Shown here: positions 15,983 through 21,486 of the stretch, in pieces
Numbering within the stretch: position 1 is the stretch's first letter
How the letters are laid out: every line of letters begins with the position of its first letter
From: Bacillota bacterium
GTDB taxonomy: Bacteria; Bacillota; Clostridia; Oscillospirales; Ruminococcaceae
Direction: 5' to 3'
NCBI GenBank assembly: GCA_023396215.1
Contig: JAEWWW010000047.1
Coordinates: 1-24,997 of the forward strand
Length of the DNA: 24,997 nucleotides
The notes under the pieces: generated by a model
Told to the model about the DNA's origin: nothing
What the model saw: the letters and a program-made list of their open reading frames with translations, nothing else
Databases searched by the model: none
Position numbers and translations under genes: made by a program

Positions 15983-16012
15983 TTGACCGGCCCTGACCGG
16001 GGGTGCTATACT
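15983..16012 (+). promoter_or_regulatory. Promoter of deoC
   Basis: TTGACC (15983-15988), 18 bases, then TATACT (16007-16012) preceded by TGC (extended -10). The 15824-16159 gap otherwise holds no gene. The leader from this promoter to the ATG would be about 140 bases. The repeated TGACCGG words around the -35 (near 15984 and 15994) and a distant GGTCGG/CCGACC pair could be regulator sites. Confidence 0.7.
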
Positions 16013-16159
16013 GTGCATGGTCGGCTTTGCCCATATGCGGCCCGGCAGACCCCGGTTTTTAATATTTGTATGACCGACCGCTTTAAAAGAGAAGCGCGCC
16101 ACAGCCGCCCGGTGCAGCTGCTCTGTCCGCCGCCCGGGGATATTATGAGGAGGATATGA

Positions 16160-16861
16160 ATGAAACAACAAACATCCGAAAGCATCGCCCGTTATATTGA
16201 CCACACCCTGTTGAAGGCCGACGCCACGGCGGAGCAGGTATCCGCTGTCTGTGACGAGGCAGTTGCCTACCGGTTTGCGTCGGTTTGCGTAAACGCCGGC
16301 CACGCCGCTCTTGTAACCCGCAAGCTGGAGGGCTCGGGGGTAAAAACCTGCTGCGTGGTGGGCTTCCCCCTTGGGGCCACCACCCCGGAGGTCAAGGCCG
16401 CCGAAACCCGGGACTGCATCGCCAACGGCGCGCAGGAAGTGGATATGGTGATTAACATTGGCGCGGCGAAAGCCGGTGACTGGGCGCTGGTGAAGCGGGA
16501 TATTGCCGCTGTGACCGAGGCCGCCAAGGGCCGGGCGCTGGTAAAGGTGATTATCGAAACCTGCCTGCTGACCGACGAGGAAAAGACCAAAGCCTGCGCT
16601 GCCGCCAAAGAAGCGGGGGCAAATTTTGTCAAGACCTCCACCGGTTTTTCCACCGGGGGGGCCACGGTGGAGGATATCCGCCTGATGCGCAAAACAGTGG
16701 GCCCGGATATGGGCGTCAAGGCTTCGGGCGGCGTGCGGGATTACCCCACCGCCATGGCGATGATAGAGGCGGGGGCCACCCGCATCGGTACCAGCAACGG
16801 CGCAGCCATTGTGGCGCAGGAGCAGGGCGGCACCGCGAAGGATACCTCAGGCGGCTATTGA
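16160..16861 (+). CDS. deoC: Deoxyribose-phosphate aldolase
   Basis: Cleaves 2-deoxyribose 5-phosphate to glyceraldehyde 3-phosphate and acetaldehyde, feeding deoxynucleoside sugar into glycolysis; class I aldolase, TIM barrel. The 233 residues show YIDHTLLKAD at the start, EVDMVINIGA with the catalytic Asp (D95), NFVKTSTGF with the Schiff-base Lys (K158), and VKASGGVR with the second Lys (K187). AGGAGG (16148-16153) lies 6 bases before the ATG at 16160. An overlapping ATG at 16156 is in another frame and ends quickly. It is followed by ylxP after 137 bases, probably in the same transcript. No other deo gene is adjacent. Confidence 0.97.
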   Translation: MKQQTSESIARYIDHTLLKADATAEQVSAVCDEAVAYRFASVCVNAGHAALVTRKLEGSGVKTCCVVGFPLGATTPEVKAAETRDCIANGAQEVDMVINIGAAKAGDWALVKRDIAAVTEAAKGRALVKVIIETCLLTDEEKTKACAAAKEAGANFVKTSTGFSTGGATVEDIRLMRKTVGPDMGVKASGGVRDYPTAMAMIEAGATRIGTSNGAAIVAQEQGGTAKDTSGGY

Positions 16862-16895
16862 TGCTGCGATAGGCCGGGCTGTGCCTGTAACCGAT

Positions 16896-16918
16896 GACCG
16901 ACTGCTTCGCAGTCAGTC
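16896..16918. repeat. Hairpin between deoC and ylxP
   Basis: A GACTGC/GCAGTC stem (16900-16905 with 16909-16914) with a TTC loop, extendable on both sides with one mismatch. There is no T-run, so transcription probably continues into ylxP. Confidence 0.45.
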
Positions 16919-16998
16919 ACTCATGATGCGGCCTGCAAACCGGCCCCGCGTCTGGGAGAAGACCCAAAACCGCCGGAGAGGCAAAGGAGGGCAGGCTT

Positions 16999-17280
16999 AT
17001 GCGGATTGGCGCGGCGACCATCACCCTGTATGCGCCGTGGGTGCATTCGCTTAAGGAAAAACGTATGGTGGTGAACAGCCTGACCGCCAAGGTGCGGGGG
17101 CGCTTTAACGTTTCGGTGGCCGAGGTGGACGCACAGGACCTGCACCAGACCATCGTGTTGGGATTTGTCTGTGCGGCGGGCACCGCACAGCTGGCCGACA
17201 GCATCATTGATAAGGTGCTGGGCTTTATCGAGGCCAATACCGACGCCGAAACCACCCACATCAGCCGCGAGGTTTTGTAA
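16999..17280 (+). CDS. ylxP: DUF503 / YlxP family protein
   Basis: A 93-residue protein of the DUF503 family, typified by Bacillus YlxP, which is usually encoded near ribosome-maturation and translation genes (infB-rbfA). A role in ribosome assembly is suggested for the family but not settled. The family blocks are HSLKEKRMVVNSL at residues 16-28 and RFNVSVAEVDAQDLHQ in the middle, the latter near identical to the family consensus. The ATG at 16999 has AGGAGG 8 bases upstream. Here it follows deoC rather than infB, so its usual operon has been broken up. A long imperfect inverted repeat follows the stop. Confidence 0.92.
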   Translation: MRIGAATITLYAPWVHSLKEKRMVVNSLTAKVRGRFNVSVAEVDAQDLHQTIVLGFVCAAGTAQLADSIIDKVLGFIEANTDAETTHISREVL

Positions 17281-17295
17281 AAGCCCTCTGCTTGT

Positions 17296-17363
17296 GGCCT
17301 GCCTGTCGCCGGGGTACCGGGCCGAAGCAGCGCCGCTGCCAAAGGGCCGGCAACAGGCGGGCC
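17296..17363. repeat. Imperfect 17-bp inverted repeat after ylxP
   Basis: Arms 17296-17312 and 17347-17363 pair over 17 positions with one mismatch and one G-T pair. A small GCAGC/GCTGC hairpin (17327-17339) lies between them. It could act as a terminator for deoC-ylxP, but the T-run is missing. It ends five bases before the tRNA promoter. Confidence 0.55.
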
Positions 17364-17367
17364 AATA

Positions 17368-17397
17368 TTGACAGCGGCGGCCGGTTTATACTATACT
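17368..17397 (+). promoter_or_regulatory. tRNA promoter
   Basis: A perfect TTGACA (17368-17373), 18 bases, then TATACT (17392-17397), directed at the two tRNA-Pro sequences. A GC-rich hairpin (17407-17429) lies between the expected start and the first tRNA sequence. Confidence 0.8.
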
Positions 17398-17439
17398 TAG
17401 CTTTGCCCCCCGCCTGCACAGGGCGGGGGCAGCTTATTG

Positions 17440-17479
17440 CGAGGCGTAGCTCAGCTTGGTAGAGTGCTTGCTTTGGGAA
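17440..17479 (+). pseudogene. Truncated tRNA-Pro(UGG), 5' half only
   Basis: It has a 5' acceptor strand CGAGGCG, a D-arm GCTC...GAGT with AGCTTGGTA in the loop, a 5' anticodon strand CTTGC, and the loop TTTGGGA with a TGG anticodon. Homology then stops: the 3' anticodon strand, variable loop, T-arm and acceptor 3' strand are missing. About 30 unrelated AT-rich bases lead to the intact tRNA-Pro. It cannot fold into a tRNA. Confidence 0.75.
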
Positions 17480-17509
17480 CTGGCGCGAAAATAGCATAAA
17501 ACTGAATAT

Positions 17510-17585
17510 CGGGGTGTGGCGCAGTTGGTAGCGCGGGTGGTTTGGGACCATCAGGCCGCAGGTTCGAACCCTGTCACTCCGACCA
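17510..17585 (+). tRNA. tRNA-Pro(UGG)
   Basis: A complete 76-base cloverleaf. The acceptor CGGGGTG pairs with CACTCCG (one G-T pair). The D-arm is GCGC...GCGC, and the anticodon stem GGTGG/CCATC encloses loop TTTGGGA with anticodon TGG at 17543-17545. The T-arm is GCAGG-TTCGAAC-CCTGT, and CCA is encoded at 17583-17585. An intrinsic terminator follows. The AT-rich accessory region starts right after it, so its 3' end is a likely integration site. Confidence 0.95.
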
Positions 17586-17597
17586 TTTTCCCTTGGA

Positions 17598-17621
17598 AAG
17601 CCGCCTATTTAGGCGGTTTTT
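17598..17621 (+). terminator. Terminator of the tRNA transcript
   Basis: A CCGCCT/AGGCGG stem (17601-17606 with 17611-17616), extended by A-T pairs, with an ATTT loop, is followed by TTTTTCT. Confidence 0.85.
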
Positions 17622-17777
17622 CTGCGTTTTATGTTCGATATTAAGAATGCCATCCCAAATTGATTTGCCCGGTTTGGGATGGGAAAAGTTTTAGGGCAGC
17701 GGGATTTTTTGGGCCGCCGTAAGTGCAAATCCCTAACCCATCCCTAACGGGGTCAAAAATTGCATATTGGAGTGCCC
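17622..17777. other. Non-coding left flank of the accessory region
   Basis: No gene is seen. It contains a 10-bp inverted repeat CCATCCCAAA/TTTGGGATGG (17650-17659 with 17673-17682) and two nearby CCCTAAC words (about 17731 and 17742). It leads into the first 85-bp repeat. Confidence 0.5.
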
Positions 17778-17862
17778 ATTCGACAATTTCATTGTAAAAT
17801 CTGGGTTTTTCAACTATAATGAATTAACGGTAGGCTTCGCGCCTGACCATAGCCAGCCGTGC
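17778..17862 (+). repeat. 85-bp promoter-leader repeat, copy 1
   Basis: It matches copy 2 (18916-19000) at 76 of 85 bases without gaps by hand alignment. Contents in order: palindrome ACAAT-TTC-ATTGT, TTGTAA and TATAAT, then a leader with a GGTAGGC/GCCTgACC hairpin, then AGCCAGCCGT. In this copy the last bases join a 10-bp hairpin AGCCGTGCGA/TCGTGCGGCT (17855-17864 with 17869-17878) without a T-run. The DUF1848 ribosome binding site starts eight bases later. Confidence 0.85.
17792..17820 (+). promoter_or_regulatory. Promoter of the DUF1848 gene
   Basis: TTGTAA (17792-17797), 17 bases, then TATAAT (17815-17820). The palindrome at 17783-17795 overlaps the -35 and could be a repressor site. Confidence 0.75.
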
Positions 17863-17898
17863 GAGTGATCGTGCGGCTTCTAATAAGGAGGTGATTCC

Positions 17899-18837
17899 AT
17901 GATAATAAGTGCAAGCAGACGTACAGATATTCCAACATATTATTCAAACTGGTTTTTCAACCGAATCAAAGAAGGGTATGTCTGTGTTCGAAATCCCATG
18001 AACATACATCAAGTCAGTAAAATTTCTCTGTCGTCGAATGTTGTTGACGGCTTTGTCTTTTGGACAAAAAATCCGATACCAATGATGAATCGACTCAATG
18101 ATCTGAGCGATTATAAATACTATTTTCAATTCACTGTAAACTCTTACGGAAAAGATATTGAAGCGAACATCCCAAATAAAAATGATGTAATTATTCCAGC
18201 ATTTAAAAGACTTTCTGATTTGATTGGTCCGGAGCGCGTAATATGGAGATATGATCCGATTCTCTTAACACAACAATATAGCGTTGAGTATCACGCAAAG
18301 TATTTTGAAGAAATTGCGAAACGGTTATCCGGTTATACACATAAATGCGTAATTGGTTTTGTTGATTTATATAGAAATACACAGATAAATACCAAAGGGC
18401 TGGGACTGATTCCTCTCGCGCAAAAAGAAATGCTTGAAGTTGCGAAAAGGTTGGTTGATATAGCAAACAGGAATAATTTAACTGTTGAATCATGTGCTGA
18501 AAAGATTAACCTTGAGCAATTCGGGATAACACATGGCCATTGCATAGACTGCAACCTATTCGAGTCACTTCTTGGTTATAAACTGGATGTGGGCAAAGAT
18601 AAAAATCAGCGAGAAGAATGCGGCTGTATTGCGAGTATAGATATCGGTATGTATAATACCTGTAAGAATGGATGCAAGTACTGCTATGCTAATTATAGTG
18701 CAAATACCGTTGTAAAAAATGTTGGAGCGCACAACCCAAATTCCCCACTAATTGCTGGCGAACTTCTTCCTAATGATGTTGTCAAATGCCGAGAAATAAA
18801 ATCCTGTAAGCAATGCCAATTAAATATATTTGATTGA
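17899..18837 (+). CDS. DUF1848 family protein, cysteine-rich, probable iron-sulfur enzyme
   Basis: 312 residues. The start MIISASRRTDIPTYYSNW and later VRNPMNIHQVSKISLS and VFWTKNPIPM are hallmarks of the DUF1848 family. Its reaction is unknown to me. Near the C-terminus is CKNGCKYCYAN, giving C255, C259 and C262. This CxxxCxxC spacing is that of radical-SAM clusters, although here it is C-terminal rather than N-terminal. Further Cys pairs are at 215/218, 241/243 and 303/306. A textbook AAGGAGGTGAT precedes the ATG at 17899 by 7 bases. The gene is AT-rich like the rest of the island and lies between the two copies of the 85-bp repeat. A hairpin with a short T-run follows it. Confidence 0.85.
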   Translation: MIISASRRTDIPTYYSNWFFNRIKEGYVCVRNPMNIHQVSKISLSSNVVDGFVFWTKNPIPMMNRLNDLSDYKYYFQFTVNSYGKDIEANIPNKNDVIIPAFKRLSDLIGPERVIWRYDPILLTQQYSVEYHAKYFEEIAKRLSGYTHKCVIGFVDLYRNTQINTKGLGLIPLAQKEMLEVAKRLVDIANRNNLTVESCAEKINLEQFGITHGHCIDCNLFESLLGYKLDVGKDKNQREECGCIASIDIGMYNTCKNGCKYCYANYSANTVVKNVGAHNPNSPLIAGELLPNDVVKCREIKSCKQCQLNIFD

Positions 18838-18889
18838 AAAGGTGGGTAAATGGAAATATCCTACATAAGGTTAAGGATTTACCCCTAAT

Positions 18890-18916
18890 GCGCCCAAATC
18901 GTAATTTGGGCGCTTA
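18890..18916 (+). terminator. Hairpin/terminator after the DUF1848 gene
   Basis: A perfect 10-bp stem GCGCCCAAAT/ATTTGGGCGC (18890-18899 with 18904-18913) with a CGTA loop is followed by TTATT. The T-run is short and runs straight into repeat copy 2. Confidence 0.65.
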
Positions 18917-19000
18917 TTCGACAATTACATTGTAAAAACTGGGGATTTCAACTATAATAAATTAACGGTAGGCCTCGTGCCTGACCACAGCCAGCCGTAC
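18916..19000 (+). repeat. 85-bp promoter-leader repeat, copy 2
   Basis: Same order of elements as copy 1: palindrome ACAAT-TAC-ATTGT, promoter, GGTAGGC/GCCTgACC hairpin, AGCCAGCCGT. The promoter -35 and -10, the stem bases and the last block are unchanged. Most of the nine differences fall in spacers and loops. It lies 1,138 bp from copy 1 in the same orientation, upstream of the RT operon. Confidence 0.85.
18930..18958 (+). promoter_or_regulatory. Promoter of the candidate RNA / RT operon
   Basis: TTGTAA (18930-18935), 17 bases, then TATAAT (18953-18958). The palindrome at 18921-18933 overlaps the -35 as in copy 1. Confidence 0.75.
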
Positions 19001-19020
19001 AGTTTTTTGTACGGCTTTTT
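18965..19020 (+). ncRNA. Candidate short structured RNA or attenuator upstream of the RT operon
   Basis: From the promoter a transcript of roughly 55 bases would start near 18965 and stop at an intrinsic terminator. That terminator is a 9-bp stem AGCCGTACA/TGTACGGCT (18993-19001 with 19008-19016) followed by TTTT. The 5' part can form GGTAGGC/GCCTgACC. ACGG (18965-18968) could also pair with CCGT (18995-18998), which would compete with the terminator stem. It may therefore be a free small RNA or a termination switch for the genes behind it. I do not recognise a known RNA family. Confidence 0.5.
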
Positions 19021-19044
19021 GTGTCTTTACAAAAGCTATGTGCT

Positions 19045-19071
19045 ATTATCGTATAGCTTCTATGCGATAAT
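19045..19071. promoter_or_regulatory. 12-bp palindrome in the leader of the RT operon
   Basis: ATTATCGTATAG/CTATGCGATAAT (19045-19056 with 19060-19071) pairs fully with one G-T, with a CTT loop. It lies between the candidate RNA terminator and the GTG start. A TGC-TATTAT (19041-19049) could be an extended -10 that this palindrome overlaps. It may be an operator or an RNA hairpin. Confidence 0.5.
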
Positions 19072-19102
19072 CAAAACAGAACGGCAAGAGAGGTGAATTT
19101 GG

Positions 19103-21436
19103 GTGACTGGCAAATTGGCTGTTCCGGCCACAGCCTCAGAAGAGCTGCAACTCAGGTATGACATCATTATTCCTGACAGACAGCTTTTAGATGCACCTGC
19201 TGATTATGTTGGAGGCGCTGCACCAACTGCCTCAGAAGAGCAAACAAGGCCTGATGAGATTGCTGAAATTCATTTCGACGAATACATCCCAGCAACAGAC
19301 AGGTTAGATTATGTCATCGCAGCATCCAGCGGATTACTTACGGCCGCCTTAGATGTACTGTGGGTTGGCGAGTTTTCACTTACGGGCGCTCAAGCTTGGG
19401 GACGTGAGGAAGCCAATAGCTTTGTAATGAAGGTCGCCCGGTCAAAAGGCTATAGGGGGAACGACTTATCGGGCGCTATCAGGAAGCTGGAAAGTCTGTT
19501 TAAGATAGCTAATGATCAGGTGACGTCAGAGCTTGGAGGGAGTCTACAGCACCATCTGAGAGATTTCGGACATCACCCTACGGCCATTGGGCTGCTGTTT
19601 TCTATTTTGACACAGTTTACGGGTGTGGGGTTTGGGACAGACACTCAGGGAAACTTTAAGTCGGTTCCAATTCCAAGTGATGAACTAATCGGAAAGAACT
19701 TACCGGAGAAGCTGTTCTTTGCGGTCGTAGTCTGGGCATTTCATCTTATAAGTGATATGGCTGGCTCAAGTCAGTCAGCAGGAGCAGGAACAGGGATACC
19801 AGGTCCACTTCTGGCTTTTCTGAAAGAGGTGTCTACGCTTCCAGTTATTAAAGATATAAAAACGAAGTACAAGGATTCCGATATTCCATTTTCCGTGTGG
19901 CTATCAAAGCTGTTTAACGGCACCTATTTGGGCATTGAGGACAAGGATAAAATCATCAAGTTTGACCTGCGAACCGAAATGGGGATTCTTCACGAAATTG
20001 GTAGGCAGGCGGTTCCCGTAATCCTCAACGAGTGTATTGTCAAAGGTTTCTACTTTATTAGAAGGCTGTGTTCCGAAATAAGGGAAAGGGAGATACAGTC
20101 GATAAAGGACCTGGGTAAACTGGATCCCGAAAACTTCCTGCCTTTTAAGAACAGAACGATTGTGCGCATGACAACTGTTTCATCTGGCGTGTTTATGGCT
20201 GTTGAAACTTCAAGCGCTGCTGTTAGAGCAGTGATAAAGAATAAAGGCATAAATGCCGGCTTTGCCCAGGACTTTCTGTTGAACATCAATTACTCTGGTA
20301 TCGGTCGGTTTGTGATTGCTTGCGCTGCGGACTCGAAATACATTGCAGAGGACTTTAAGAAAGCCTACATAGCCTTTGCAGAGAAGCATCAGAACACAGG
20401 CAATCCGGAAATCGATGGTGCGCTGAGTATAAAATTTCTGCAACTGTCCAAAAATCAGGCTGTCATCCTATCCTCGCTCAAATTGCAAAAAGTTCTATAT
20501 GATATCCGCCAAGAGAAGGATGCAAAACAGATTGCATCTAAACATGAATGGATGAGCGACTGGAGGGAGAAAGCGGTCGATGGGGATACCGGCCTCTTCA
20601 TTGAAGACGAGGCGGCAATCTATCAAAGTATCCGTGCAGAGCTTACGGATTCACTTGATTCAAGCTGGCTTTACCTGTGTGCGCTGGAACTGGCATTATT
20701 CAAACCGTATTTTCCGCTCAACTCAGAGCAGGGTAAGCAATGCAAAACCATTAGAGCCTGTAAGAACTTATATGAAAAAGAGGTTTTTGGCCATAGGCAG
20801 GATGTTGTAACAAACAGTGATACCGATGCCTTAATAACTGCCTATAAAAAATATATTGGCACTATGAGCAACCGCACACGAAAGACAGTCATTGCAGTAG
20901 CGGCCACTGCAGCGGCCACTATCGCGACTGGAGGATTGGCCTGGGCATTTGCTCCGGGAATTGCTGTAACAATAGCGGGTGGAACTTTTGCCGGTCTTCA
21001 TGGCGCCGCCTTGACAAGCGCCAGCCTGGCTGCTTTGGGGGGCGGTGCGATAACCGCCGGCGGCCTTGGAATGGCTGGCGGCACGGCCATCATTGCAGGC
21101 GGTGGTGCGCTGCTGGGCATTACGGGATCGGGAGCTGTTACCCTTACCAGATTGCTGGTCAGCACATCAAAAGAGTACACCTTGAATGAGTGCGCCAAAC
21201 TGCTTACATTCTGTAACGAAGTGCTGATTAAGCAGTATGGCAAAAAGACGGTAGTGAAAGAGATTCAGGCATCCATAGAACAAGGTATCCAGCTGCTTGA
21301 AAAGGAAATACCGATTGTTGACGAGTGCACGGATAACGCAGAAAAGGAACGCAAGAAAATTGAAAAAGAAAAGGCTGAAAGTCTGAGGTATCTTCATAAG
21401 TGCAGTGCGGAGCTGCTAAAGCTCGCAGAGGGATAA
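19103..21436 (+). CDS. Probable partner protein of the RT-nitrilase, with Gly/Ala-rich membrane-like segment
   Basis: 777 residues. I cannot name a Pfam family, but position and layout fit the second gene (Drt1b) reported with type 1 defense reverse transcriptases. A variable N-terminus of about 65 residues is followed by a hydrophobic stretch (70-88). A conserved-looking block is rich in His and Gly: LQHHLRDFGHHPT (148-160), LTQFTGVGFGTDT (169-181) and HLISDMAGSS (214-223). Residues 595-682 are almost all Gly, Ala and small hydrophobics, like glycine-zipper membrane segments. The last 90 residues are a charged coiled coil. A plausible role is a membrane-acting effector or scaffold; this is inference. 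The start is GTG at 19103 with GAGAGG 9 bases before. It is 50 bases upstream of the RT gene with no terminator between. Confidence 0.8.
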   Translation: MTGKLAVPATASEELQLRYDIIIPDRQLLDAPADYVGGAAPTASEEQTRPDEIAEIHFDEYIPATDRLDYVIAASSGLLTAALDVLWVGEFSLTGAQAWGREEANSFVMKVARSKGYRGNDLSGAIRKLESLFKIANDQVTSELGGSLQHHLRDFGHHPTAIGLLFSILTQFTGVGFGTDTQGNFKSVPIPSDELIGKNLPEKLFFAVVVWAFHLISDMAGSSQSAGAGTGIPGPLLAFLKEVSTLPVIKDIKTKYKDSDIPFSVWLSKLFNGTYLGIEDKDKIIKFDLRTEMGILHEIGRQAVPVILNECIVKGFYFIRRLCSEIREREIQSIKDLGKLDPENFLPFKNRTIVRMTTVSSGVFMAVETSSAAVRAVIKNKGINAGFAQDFLLNINYSGIGRFVIACAADSKYIAEDFKKAYIAFAEKHQNTGNPEIDGALSIKFLQLSKNQAVILSSLKLQKVLYDIRQEKDAKQIASKHEWMSDWREKAVDGDTGLFIEDEAAIYQSIRAELTDSLDSSWLYLCALELALFKPYFPLNSEQGKQCKTIRACKNLYEKEVFGHRQDVVTNSDTDALITAYKKYIGTMSNRTRKTVIAVAATAAATIATGGLAWAFAPGIAVTIAGGTFAGLHGAALTSASLAALGGGAITAGGLGMAGGTAIIAGGGALLGITGSGAVTLTRLLVSTSKEYTLNECAKLLTFCNEVLIKQYGKKTVVKEIQASIEQGIQLLEKEIPIVDECTDNAEKERKKIEKEKAESLRYLHKCSAELLKLAEG

Positions 21437-21486
21437 ACGGCTTCTAATATTACAGCAAGATATTGCTTTGGATAGGGAGGCAAACC

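Noticed and set aside
15956..16159. 67-codon plus-strand frame before deoC
   Set aside because: It spans the deoC promoter, lacks a ribosome binding site and has no recognisable features.
15824..16303. 160-residue N-terminal extension of the Na/Pi transporter frame
   Set aside because: It would cross the gene's own strong promoter and overlap deoC, and it has no transporter similarity.
17440..17585. Two adjacent functional tRNA genes
   Set aside because: The first lacks the entire 3' half from the anticodon stem on; only the second folds as a tRNA.
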